A stretch of DNA of 64,000 bases from Paenibacillus spiritus (GTDB lineage Bacteria > Bacillota > Bacilli > Paenibacillales > Paenibacillaceae), in assembly GCF_008710135.1 (NCBI RefSeq), contig NZ_VYKK01000004.1, positions 310,001 to 374,000 on the forward strand, in the 5' to 3' direction. The notes under the pieces were generated by a model, which did no database searches, was not told where the DNA came from, and worked only from the letters and a program-made list of their open reading frames with translations. Below are positions 40,089 to 48,354 of this stretch, piece after piece. The position numbers and the translations under genes are program-made. The stretch's first letter is position 1; every line of letters begins with the position of its first letter.

Positions 40089-42419
40089 TCAAGAAGGCTT
40101 CCGTGTATCGAAATCGGCGACAATCAGCATATCCATGTGTCGGCCGTTCCGCAGCAGATAATGGACAAGGCTCTCCTTCAGCCATCCGTTCCATCGGCGG
40201 CGCTTCGGTTGTCCGATAATGAGCTGTGTGGTATGCAGCTCGTTCATCCGCTCCAGCAGATGACGGTGCGCCCTCGTTCCGCCGGCCGCTTCGCTAACTT
40301 CCAGTGTGCCGCCGAGCCGACCGGTCAGCAGCCGGAGCGTCTCCAGCCGTTTCTCTTCCTCCGCTGTCCGGCAGGAGCCGCACTGTACATAATGCACCAC
40401 CCACTGCGCTTTCAGCCGGTGAGCGAGACGGAATCCCCGGCGGATCAGCCGCTCCGCCTGCGGGCCCAGATCGACACAGACGAAGATCGCCTCCTGCCGG
40501 CCCCAGGAGCCGCGCCGGGCGGCGTCCCGGTCCCAAGCCTCCAGCCGCTCATCCACATCGTCGGCAATCTCCCGCAGGGCCAATTCCCGCAGGGCGATCA
40601 GATTGCCCAGCTTGAAGAAGGACTCCAGCGCCTGGTTCACTTTGTCGGGCGCATAGATTTTGCCTTCCCGCATTCGTTCCTGCAGCATCTGGGGCGTCAC
40701 ATCGATCAGCTCCACTTCGTTCGCCCGCTTCAATATGGCGTCGGGGACCGTCTCCCGCACCCGCACGCCGGTGAGCTGGGCGACCGCATCGTTCAGGCTC
40801 TCCAAATGCTGGACATTGACGGTCGTAATGACCGAGATCCCGTTCTCCAGAAGCCGCATCACATCCTCATAGCGTTTGCGGTTGCTGCTGCCGGGCACAT
40901 TCGTATGGGCCAGCTCATCGACCAGCACGACCTCGGGATGCCGCTTGATAATGGCGTCGGTATCCATCTCCTCCAGTACGGTGGACTGATAGGAAATTCG
41001 GGCCCTGGGGATGATATCCAGAGCGCCGATCTGCTCCCGGGTCTCTCTGCGCCCATGGGTCTCCAGCAGACCGACTACCGCGTCGATGCCTTTATGCAGC
41101 AGCAGGTTGCCCTCCTGGAGCATTTTGTATGTCTTGCCGACGCCCGGAGCAGCTCCGATATAGACTTTGAGCGTACCCTGGCGGATGCGTTCGATCTTCC
41201 GCTGCAATTCCTGGCTGCTTGGCCGGTGGAACGGCTCTTCCGGCTGCTTCCCGCCCGCCGCCTTGATCGGCAGAATCCGCTCTCCTTCCCGTTCGGCCCG
41301 GTCCGCCATCAGGAACAGATCCATGCTCCGCGTCCGGCGCAGGACGCGGATGGCGCTCCCGCCCTGCCACCGTTCCTGGCGGCGGTTCTTCTTGGAGTGT
41401 CCCATGACGATGCGGGTCACGTTATGCTGTTCGGCATAGCGGACCAGCGCCGGCGCGAACTGACGCGGGTGCATCAGCTCCAGCTCTTCATAGTGCGCGC
41501 CGACGCGCTGGACCAGCTTCGCAATCGACTGTTTGAACGTCTGCTGCTCCCGGGTCAGCGCCTTGCCGCGGACCAGAAAGGTCGCCACCATCAGCTCGCC
41601 GTTCAGCCGCTTGGCGATCTGCTGGCCTCTGCGGACATAGAGGGAGCCGTTCCAGTGATACTGCGCTGATACCAGAATCCGCTCCGCCGCGCCCGACGGC
41701 CCCGACAGGCCGTTCTCTTCGCGGTGCTTCTCCAGCGAATCATTGACGCCTTCGGCGACCAGCCGCAGCGCCGCTTCGCGCAGCACAGCCAGATTGCCCC
41801 GCCGGGACAGCGCCGGATGCGTCTCATCCCCGAGCACGCCTTCCTCGACCCGCTTGAGAATCGTCTCCGGCGAGACGTCGATCAGGCGCACCTCGTCGGC
41901 CAGCTCCAGCGTATCCAGCGATACGGTCTCTTCGGCTCGGATGCCGGTCATCTGAAAGATGGGTTCCTGCATCCCTTCCAGCTCATAGACATTGACTGTC
42001 GTGATCACGCTGATTCCGTTGTCCATCAGATAGCGGATATCCTCCAGCCGGGTCGCATGGCGGGCTCCCTCGCGGTTGCGGTGCGCCAGACCGTCGACCA
42101 GCACGACTTCGGGATTGCGCTCGATCAGCGTCTCCAGCGGCAGATCCTTCTTCTCCCTGCCGCTTCTGTTCATCCAGTGGATGCTCGGAATCCGCTCCAG
42201 CTCTTCCATCTGCTGCACGGTCTCCGCCCGCTGCATCGTCGATACCGCACAGCAGACGACATCAATGCCCCGCTTGCGGAGGAGCTTGCCTTCCTCCAGC
42301 ATGTGATAGGTTTTGCCCGAACCGCTGACGGAGCCGATGATGATCTTCAGCCGTCCCCGGTGCAGCCGGTAGATCGAATAGAGAATTTCTTCAGGCGTCT
42401 TGCGCTTATAAGGGGGCAT
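40089..42419 (-). CDS. Tandem KdpD sensor-module protein without kinase domain
   Basis: 776 residues. Two complete KdpD N-terminal units are fused: P-loop KdpD domain plus universal-stress domain, twice. The first unit has GSVSGSGKTYHM (Lys36) and a divergent VLVDGLAHRNREG. The second, from about residue 415, has the canonical GAAPGVGKTYKM (Lys near 429) and VLVDELAHTNVPGSSN. Neither unit is followed by membrane helices, HisKA or HATPase. In other Bacillota the KdpD universal-stress domain binds c-di-AMP, so this may be a soluble c-di-AMP or ATP sensor that titrates or modulates KdpD. It is last in the kdpFABC direction, after a weak terminator. Confidence 0.9.
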   Translation of the reverse strand: MPPYKRKTPEEILYSIYRLHRGRLKIIIGSVSGSGKTYHMLEEGKLLRKRGIDVVCCAVSTMQRAETVQQMEELERIPSIHWMNRSGREKKDLPLETLIERNPEVVLVDGLAHRNREGARHATRLEDIRYLMDNGISVITTVNVYELEGMQEPIFQMTGIRAEETVSLDTLELADEVRLIDVSPETILKRVEEGVLGDETHPALSRRGNLAVLREAALRLVAEGVNDSLEKHREENGLSGPSGAAERILVSAQYHWNGSLYVRRGQQIAKRLNGELMVATFLVRGKALTREQQTFKQSIAKLVQRVGAHYEELELMHPRQFAPALVRYAEQHNVTRIVMGHSKKNRRQERWQGGSAIRVLRRTRSMDLFLMADRAEREGERILPIKAAGGKQPEEPFHRPSSQELQRKIERIRQGTLKVYIGAAPGVGKTYKMLQEGNLLLHKGIDAVVGLLETHGRRETREQIGALDIIPRARISYQSTVLEEMDTDAIIKRHPEVVLVDELAHTNVPGSSNRKRYEDVMRLLENGISVITTVNVQHLESLNDAVAQLTGVRVRETVPDAILKRANEVELIDVTPQMLQERMREGKIYAPDKVNQALESFFKLGNLIALRELALREIADDVDERLEAWDRDAARRGSWGRQEAIFVCVDLGPQAERLIRRGFRLAHRLKAQWVVHYVQCGSCRTAEEEKRLETLRLLTGRLGGTLEVSEAAGGTRAHRHLLERMNELHTTQLIIGQPKRRRWNGWLKESLVHYLLRNGRHMDMLIVADFDTRKPS

Positions 42420-42452
42420 TGCGGCTTCTCTCCTTCCTCGTTAACGCCAAAA

Positions 42453-42480
42453 TCCCCGTCCGCTTTCAGAGCGGACAGGG
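42453..42480 (-). terminator. Terminator or attenuator between kdpC and the KdpD-like gene
   Basis: 11-bp stem (CCCTGTCCGCT/AGCGGACGGGG on the minus strand, one G-U) followed by ATTTT. It lies between kdpC and the tandem sensor gene, which have no clear separate promoter, so partial read-through is likely. Confidence 0.6.
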
Positions 42481-42491
42481 AGGGTTAGATT

Positions 42492-43061
42492 TTACTGCTT
42501 CACCAGCTTAGACAGCGCCAGGTTCAGTTCCAGCACGTTAACGTGCTTCTCGCCGAACAGCCCCAGCTGGCGGCCGGCCGTATGCTCCTTGACCAGCGTT
42601 CGGAGCGCATCCTCTGCTACGCCGGATGCCTGGCTTACCCGGGGAATCTGCGCCTCTGCGGCTTCCGGCGATATGTCCGGGTCAAGACCCGAGCCGGAAT
42701 TGGTAATCAGATCAACCGGCAGCCGGTCAACCGGGACCTCCGGATTCTCCTTCTTCCACTGCTTCACCGACTCGCTCACCCGTGCCAGATAATCGGGATT
42801 GGACGGTGCGTAGTTCGGCGTACCCGAAGAGGCGGCATTGTACTCAATGCTGGACACGCGGCCGTGAAAGTAACCCGGCGAGGCAAAGCCCTGGCCAATC
42901 AGCGCAGAGCCGACCGGCTGGCCGTTGTCTCCGTAGACGATGCTTCCGCTCGCCCTGTCCTTGAAAGCGATCTGGGCAATGCCCGTTACCGCCAGTTGAT
43001 AAATTATGAAAAGAGCCATAAGCGCCAGGCTTGTTCGGATCGTTATCATTAGCGTCTTCAT
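42492..43061 (-). CDS. kdpC: Potassium-transporting ATPase C subunit
   Basis: 189 residues from the ATG at 43061 (AGGAAGG upstream). One N-terminal membrane helix, then the periplasmic-type domain with GSALIGQGFASPGYFHGRVS, SGSGLDPDISPEAAEAQIPRV (shortened: SGLDPDISPEAA) and the C-terminal GEKHVNVLELNLAL. It stabilises the KdpFABC complex. Complete. Confidence 0.95.
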   Translation of the reverse strand: MKTLMITIRTSLALMALFIIYQLAVTGIAQIAFKDRASGSIVYGDNGQPVGSALIGQGFASPGYFHGRVSSIEYNAASSGTPNYAPSNPDYLARVSESVKQWKKENPEVPVDRLPVDLITNSGSGLDPDISPEAAEAQIPRVSQASGVAEDALRTLVKEHTAGRQLGLFGEKHVNVLELNLALSKLVKQ

Positions 43062-43077
43062 CTGCAACGCATCCTTC

Positions 43078-45105
43078 CTACACCATAAATTGGACAATCA
43101 GGTCAATCAGCTTGATGCCGATGAACGGCACGATTACACCGCCCACTCCGAAGATCAGCAGATTGCGTCCGAGCAGCCGCGAAGAGCTCATCGGCTTGTA
43201 GGCTACGCCGCGCATCGCCAGCGGAATCAGCAGCGGAATAATGACGGCATTGAAGATCAGCGCCGAGAGAATGGCGGAGAGCGGCGAATGCAGACGCATG
43301 ATATTGAGCGCATCCATCTCGGGAATGGCAACCATGAACATGGCGGGAATGATGGCAAAATACTTGGCAATATCGTTCGCAATGCTGAAGGTCGTCAGCG
43401 CGCCGCGCGTCATCAGAAGCTGCTTGCCGATCGACACCACCTCGATAATCTTCGACGGGTCCGAATCCAGATCGACCATATTGGCCGCTTCCTTCGCGGC
43501 CACGGTTCCGCTGTTCATCGCGATGCCGACATCGGCCTGCGCCAGCGCCGGCGCGTCGTTCGTACCGTCGCCCGTCATCGCCACGAGCTTGCCTTCGGCC
43601 TGTTCCCGCCGGATGACCGCAATCTTATCTTCCGGCTTGCTCTCGGCAATGAAGGCGTCCACGCCCGCCTCCGCTGCAATCGTCGCCGCGGTCAGCGGAT
43701 TGTCGCCGGTGCACATGATGGTCTTGATGCCCATCTTCCGCATCTGGTCAAACCGTTCCCTCATGCCCGGCTTTACGGTATCCTTGAGATAGATCAGGCC
43801 ATAGATGGTCTGGTCGACCGCGACGGCCAGCGGCGTGCCGCCTGCCGAGGCAATCGCATCGCTCTTCTCCTGCAATCCCTCGGGAATAACGCCTCCCTGG
43901 GCGGCCACCCACTCCTTCACGGCATCAACCGCTCCCTTGCGCACCCGGCGTCCGTCCGGAAGATCGACGCCGCTCATCCGGGTCTCGGCCTTGAATTCAA
44001 TAAATTCGGCCCCTGCGGCAATCTTGTCGGGCACCGACAGACCCAGCTTGCTTAGCAGCTCCAGCACCGACCGGCCTTCCGGCGTCTCATCCTGGATCGA
44101 AGCCGCCGCCGACCAGGACGCAACCTCCTGTACGCTGTACGTACCGACCGGAACGAACTCGCTCGCCATCCGGTTGCCGTAAGTAATCGTCCCGGTTTTA
44201 TCCAGAATGATGGTGTTGATATCCCCGGAAGCTTCCACCGCTTTGCCGGACATGGCCAGCACGTTGAACTGGGTCACCCGGTCCATTCCGGCAATCCCGA
44301 TGGCTGAGAGCAAGCCGCCGATTGTCGTAGGAATGAGACAGACCAGAAGGGCGATCAGAATCGGAATATCGAGCGTAATGTCAAGATAATTAGCAAATAC
44401 AGGAAGCGTAATCACGACAATCAGGAAGATCAGCGTCAGGCTGACCAGCACGGTGTTCAGCGCAATTTCGTTCGGCGTCTTCTGGCGCTTGGCGCCTTCG
44501 ACCAGCGAGATCATGCGGTCCAGGAAGGACTCGCCGGGGTCGCTCGTAATTCGCACCTTGATCCGGTCGCTGATAACCTTGGTCCCGCCGGTTACGGAAC
44601 TGAAGTCCCCGCCCGCTTCCTTGATGACAGGCGCGGATTCCCCCGTAATAGCCGATTCATCGACCGATGCCAGGCCCTCGATGACTTCGCCGTCCCCCGG
44701 GATCATCTCTCCCTGGGAGACCACGACGACGTCGCCCTTGCGTAGCTCCGTAGAAGGAACCGTCTTGATCGTCTGCCCGCTCACTTTGTTCGCGGTAATT
44801 TCGCGTTTCGTCCGCTTGAGCGAGTCGGCCTGGGCCTTGCCCCGGCCTTCCGCCAGCGCTTCGGCGAAGTTGGCGAACAGAACCGTGAAGAGCAGGATCA
44901 GGGCAACAGACAGATTGAAGCCCCAGGAGACCGCCCCGCCAAAAGCATCCGGCTTAACCACCAGAACCAAGGTTACAATAAATCCAAGCTCCACCACGAA
45001 CATGACCGGATTGCGGAGCATGATCCGCGGATCGAGCTTAATAAATGACTGTTTGATCGCCTCCAGGGCGATATCGCGCGAAATGGCGCTTTTTCGGTTG
45101 CTCAT
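43078..45105 (-). CDS. kdpB: Potassium-transporting P-type ATPase B subunit
   Basis: 675 residues. P-type ATPase signatures: TGESAPV actuator, [11 protein letters not shown] phosphorylation site, [20 protein letters not shown] hinge. It hydrolyses ATP to drive K+ import through KdpA. GGAGG before the ATG; complete. Confidence 0.97.
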   Translation of the reverse strand: MSNRKSAISRDIALEAIKQSFIKLDPRIMLRNPVMFVVELGFIVTLVLVVKPDAFGGAVSWGFNLSVALILLFTVLFANFAEALAEGRGKAQADSLKRTKREITANKVSGQTIKTVPSTELRKGDVVVVSQGEMIPGDGEVIEGLASVDESAITGESAPVIKEAGGDFSSVTGGTKVISDRIKVRITSDPGESFLDRMISLVEGAKRQKTPNEIALNTVLVSLTLIFLIVVITLPVFANYLDITLDIPILIALLVCLIPTTIGGLLSAIGIAGMDRVTQFNVLAMSGKAVEASGDINTIILDKTGTITYGNRMASEFVPVGTYSVQEVASWSAAASIQDETPEGRSVLELLSKLGLSVPDKIAAGAEFIEFKAETRMSGVDLPDGRRVRKGAVDAVKEWVAAQGGVIPEGLQEKSDAIASAGGTPLAVAVDQTIYGLIYLKDTVKPGMRERFDQMRKMGIKTIMCTGDNPLTAATIAAEAGVDAFIAESKPEDKIAVIRREQAEGKLVAMTGDGTNDAPALAQADVGIAMNSGTVAAKEAANMVDLDSDPSKIIEVVSIGKQLLMTRGALTTFSIANDIAKYFAIIPAMFMVAIPEMDALNIMRLHSPLSAILSALIFNAVIIPLLIPLAMRGVAYKPMSSSRLLGRNLLIFGVGGVIVPFIGIKLIDLIVQFMV

Positions 45106-45131
45106 TCTCTATTCCTCCATCCGGTTGGCGG

Positions 45132-46808
45132 TTAAGGCTTCAGGGTCAGAAATTCGGCGATCGGTCCGAGCGCGACGGCCGGGAAGAAGGTCAGCGCGCC
45201 CACAATCAGCGCAGCGCCGATGAAGACTGCGCCGAACAAGGCTGTATCGGTGCGGAAAGTGCCGCTTGTCTCGGGAACGCTCTGCTTGGCAGACAGGGAC
45301 CCGGCTACGGCCAGCAGCGTAATCATGGAGAAGAAACGCCCCAGATACATGACAATTGCCGTGGACACATTCCAGAACGGCGTTGCGTCGCCCAATCCTT
45401 CAAATCCCGAACCGTTGTTGGCCGCCGACGAGGTATACTCGTACAGCGCCTGGGACAGACCGTGGAAGCCGGGATTGGACAGTGTTCCCGGATGGGCGTA
45501 CAGCGCCAGCGCCGTCGGCAGCAGAATCAGCAGCGGACTGACAATGAGCGTGACCGCAATCAGCTTCATCTCCTTGCCTTCCAGCTTCTTGCCCAGAAAC
45601 TCCGGCGTCCGTCCGACCATCAGACCGGAGAGGAAGACCGCGATCATCGCGTACATCAGCACGTTCATCAGACCGACGCCCGATCCCCCGAACACGGTAT
45701 TCAGCATCATGTTCGCCATCGGAACAAGACCGCCGAGCGGCGTCAGCGTATCATGCATCGTGTTGACCGCTCCCGTCTCCGAGGCGGTCGTCACCACGGA
45801 ATAGAACGAAGACTGAACCGTGCCCAGGCGCACCTCTTTGCCTTCCATTGACCCCTGCGAATGATCAATGCCGAGCGCATTGACCACCGGATTGCCGGCC
45901 CGTTCGCTGGTCAAGGATATGGACAGCATAACCAGGAACAGCACCAGCATGGAGACGAACAGCACCCGTCCTTGCTTCTTGTTCCCGACCATTTTGCCAT
46001 AGGTGAACGGCAGCGACATCGGGACCAGCAGCATCAGCAGAATCTGCAGCGCGTTGCTGATTCCGCCCGGATTCTCGAACGGATGGGCAGAGTTGACCCC
46101 GAAGAAGCCGCCGCCGTTGTTGCCGAGCTGCTTGATCGACAGGAAGCTGGCTACCGGTCCGCGCATAATCTCCTGCGCCGCGCCTTCCAGCGTCTGTACC
46201 ATGGCCGATCCCTGGAGCGTCTGCGGAACCTTCAGGATAACGAAGATCAGCGCGGCGATGAATGACAGCGGCAGCAGAATCCGGGTTACGGCCCGGATCA
46301 GATCGACGAAGAAATTGCCGAGCGGCTTGCCTGTAAGCGCCCGGATCAGAGCCATCGCCCCGGCAATCCCGGTAGCGGGAGAGACGAACAGCAGGAAGAC
46401 GATGCCGAGCATCTGCGACAGGTACGACAGGCCGCTCTCTCCGCTGTAATGCTGCAGGTCCGTATTGGCCATGAAGCTGACCGCCGTATTAAAGGCAAGC
46501 GTCGGCTCCATGGACGGCACGCCGGCCGGATTGAGCGGCAGCGAGCCCTGAATGCGGAAGATCAGATAAACCAAGGCAATCATTGCGGTATTGCTTAGAA
46601 GCAGAGCCATGGCGTACTGCTTCCAGGTCTGCTGTTCCTTACGGATTCCCCCGATGGCGTAAAGAGGCTTCTCCAGCGGGCCGAACCAGCGGTCCAGCCG
46701 GCTTGCCTCGTAATCAAAAGCTCTGGCGATGTACAGCCCCGCGGGGCGCGCCAGCAGCAGAGCAACAATAATCGTTGCCGCTACGGCGATAAGCGAAATC
46801 ATGGTCAC
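45132..46808 (-). CDS. kdpA: Potassium-transporting ATPase A subunit (K+ channel-like)
   Basis: 558 residues with about ten membrane helices. Selectivity-filter-like loops are visible: SFMANTDLQHYSGES, LGNNGGGFFGVNSAHPFENP, TASETGAVNT and SAANNGSGFEGLG. The GTG at 46808 is taken as start because AGGAGG lies 8 nt upstream; the next ATG (46802) is 14 nt away. Confidence 0.96.
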   Translation of the reverse strand: MTMISLIAVAATIIVALLLARPAGLYIARAFDYEASRLDRWFGPLEKPLYAIGGIRKEQQTWKQYAMALLLSNTAMIALVYLIFRIQGSLPLNPAGVPSMEPTLAFNTAVSFMANTDLQHYSGESGLSYLSQMLGIVFLLFVSPATGIAGAMALIRALTGKPLGNFFVDLIRAVTRILLPLSFIAALIFVILKVPQTLQGSAMVQTLEGAAQEIMRGPVASFLSIKQLGNNGGGFFGVNSAHPFENPGGISNALQILLMLLVPMSLPFTYGKMVGNKKQGRVLFVSMLVLFLVMLSISLTSERAGNPVVNALGIDHSQGSMEGKEVRLGTVQSSFYSVVTTASETGAVNTMHDTLTPLGGLVPMANMMLNTVFGGSGVGLMNVLMYAMIAVFLSGLMVGRTPEFLGKKLEGKEMKLIAVTLIVSPLLILLPTALALYAHPGTLSNPGFHGLSQALYEYTSSAANNGSGFEGLGDATPFWNVSTAIVMYLGRFFSMITLLAVAGSLSAKQSVPETSGTFRTDTALFGAVFIGAALIVGALTFFPAVALGPIAEFLTLKP

Positions 46809-46841
46809 GGGGAATCCCTCCTGAATAATTAAGAAGATCGG

Positions 46842-46922
46842 TTAAAATTTCTCCGGATTGATGAGCGCATACGTCAAATACAGAAAAAGCGCCGCCACCA
46901 GGACGGCCAGCACTACCATCAT
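46842..46922 (-). CDS. kdpF: Potassium-transporting ATPase F subunit
   Basis: 26 residues, MMVVLAVLVAALFLYLTYAL followed by INPEKF. One membrane helix ending in the typical NPE(K/R)F. The small KdpF peptide stabilises the complex. Its ATG overlaps the stop of the upstream small gene (ATGA). Confidence 0.92.
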   Translation of the reverse strand: MMVVLAVLVAALFLYLTYALINPEKF

Positions 46923-47026
46923 GTCCGCTCACTTCCTTCATCGACTGTCTTGGAAGCCCACTTCCACAGCCCGGCCATCAGGGCGCCAAGCAGCAGCAGC
47001 AGAGCAATCATGTACACATCCAGCAT
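46919..47026 (-). CDS. Small membrane peptide upstream of kdpF
   Basis: 35 residues starting MLDVYMIALLLLLGALMAGL, one membrane helix and a charged tail (KTVDEGSERT). Start at 47026 is preferred since GGAGG is 8 nt upstream; the ATG at 47032 is only 2 nt from it. Similar tiny proteins precede kdpF in many bacteria. Its stop overlaps kdpF by four bases, so it is the first gene of the kdpFABC operon. Confidence 0.78.
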   Translation of the reverse strand: MLDVYMIALLLLLGALMAGLWKWASKTVDEGSERT

Positions 47027-47106
47027 CGCCATTTCCTCCTCCGACTCTCTTAAGCTTCTCTTGTTATGGACACTCTAAAGCGTAGCATTTCCCCCGTTAA
47101 TTCAGG

Positions 47107-47147
47107 ATTAGAACCTGCCGGGAACAGATTAAGATCGCGTTAAGATC
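47107..47147 (-). promoter_or_regulatory. kdpFABC promoter with candidate KdpE operator
   Basis: TTAAGATC occurs at 47129-47136 and 47140-47147 (period 11 bp). A -10 TCTAAT lies at 47112-47107, so the proximal repeat sits at the -35 position, as in PhoB/OmpR-type activated promoters. The same TTAAGAT-N4-TTAAGAT arrangement occurs before kdpD at 51130-51147. Confidence 0.75.
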
Positions 47148-47484
47148 GGCTGCGGTATACCTCTTCGCCAAGCGTCCGGTTGACTGCCCGGATAAAAGCG
47201 CCATAGCCGCCGTCCGCGTCTGCCCGGCCGGGCAGCGCCCGCCGGAGCGTCTCTTCGATCCGCAGCCGGTCGAACTGATAGCTCCCGTTCAACAGCGCTG
47301 CCATTTCGGCGCGGGAAGCGCCCTCGGCGAACCGGGCGGCCGCCCGGTAGACCTGCATATCCTCATACATCGGTTCCCCTTCTGCGGTTCCCTTCAGTTC
47401 CCGGAGCCGAACCGCCCGGCCTGCGGCGGCTGCCGCCGCAAGAAAGGCTGCCCCCATTCCGGCCCATCCCCATGCTTCGTGCAT
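47140..47484 (-). CDS. Small membrane-anchored protein between kdpE and kdpF
   Basis: 114 residues. One N-terminal hydrophobic helix (WGWAGMGAAFLAAAAAAG), then a soluble, Arg/Glu/Ala-rich part. The 3' end overlaps the kdpF promoter and its KdpE-type repeat. No family recognised. It has no clear ribosome site evidence beyond a modest GAGAGG, so its reality is likely but not certain. Confidence 0.55.
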   Translation of the reverse strand: MHEAWGWAGMGAAFLAAAAAAGRAVRLRELKGTAEGEPMYEDMQVYRAAARFAEGASRAEMAALLNGSYQFDRLRIEETLRRALPGRADADGGYGAFIRAVNRTLGEEVYRSRS

Positions 47485-47582
47485 CTTGACCCTCGACCTC
47501 TCTTTAGTAGAATCGATTCAAGCGTACCACCGGCGCCGTTAGCGTGAGATTAGAGTCCCGGACCGCGAATAAAGATGGCATT

Positions 47583-47623
47583 AAAAAAACGCCCCCATCC
47601 GCTGTATCGCGGATGGAGGGCGT
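47583..47623 (-). terminator. Intrinsic terminator after kdpE
   Basis: A long stem (47589-47602/47609-47623) is followed by six T on the minus strand. Confidence 0.85.
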
Positions 47624-47646
47624 CAGGAGACACGGTATGGCGGGGG

Positions 47647-48354
47647 TCAGGATTCTTCCCCGACCTGAAGCATCCGGTAGCCGATGCCGATATGAGTCTG
47701 AATCAGCTTGGGCTGGCCGGAGCCTTTCTCAATCTTCTTGCGGAGCGTCGCCATGAACACGCGAAGCGCCGGCACATCATAAGGGTGGTTGCCCCAGATG
47801 GCGCGCAGGATATAATTGTGCGTCAGCACCTTGCCGGAATTCTTCGCCAGCAGGCACAGCAGCTTGTATTCGCTCGGCGTCAGGTGGATCTCCTCCTCGT
47901 CCACCCACACGCAGCCCGCCGAATAGTCAATCCGCAGCGGTCCGTTGACGAACCGGGACGCATCCCGCTGCAGCTTGTCGCTGTCGTTGCGGATGCGCCG
48001 CAGACTGACCCGGAGCCTGGCCAGCAGCTCCTCGACGCTGAAGGGCTTGGTCAGATAATCGTCGGCGCCGGCATCCAGCGCCTCGATCTTGTCGCGGTCC
48101 TCGCTGCGGGCGCTGACGACGATAATCGGCAGATTGGACCAGGCCCGCACCTTGCGAATAATGTCCACTCCGTCCATATCCGGCAGCCCGAGGTCCAGGA
48201 CCATCAGGTCCGGCTGCCGGGACACCGCTTCGATAATGGATGCCTCGCCCGTCTCCGCCGTCTGATAACGGTAGCCCTGGGTCTCCAGCGTCGTCGTGAT
48301 GAGCTTGCGGATCGGCCGGTCATCCTCCACCACCAAAATAAAAGGTTTATTCAT
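47647..48354 (-). CDS. kdpE: KdpE response regulator
   Basis: 235 residues, OmpR/PhoB type. Receiver domain with acidic pair EDD and phospho-acceptor Asp in LMVLDLGLPDMDG (about residue 53), and Lys in YLTKPFS. C-terminal winged helix with LTPSEYKLLCLLAKNSGKVLTHNYILRAIWG (shortened: LTPSEYKLLCLL). It should activate kdpFABC under K+ limitation. It overlaps kdpD by 8 bp, with GGAGGTG as ribosome site. Confidence 0.95.
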   Translation of the reverse strand: MNKPFILVVEDDRPIRKLITTTLETQGYRYQTAETGEASIIEAVSRQPDLMVLDLGLPDMDGVDIIRKVRAWSNLPIIVVSARSEDRDKIEALDAGADDYLTKPFSVEELLARLRVSLRRIRNDSDKLQRDASRFVNGPLRIDYSAGCVWVDEEEIHLTPSEYKLLCLLAKNSGKVLTHNYILRAIWGNHPYDVPALRVFMATLRKKIEKGSGQPKLIQTHIGIGYRMLQVGEES

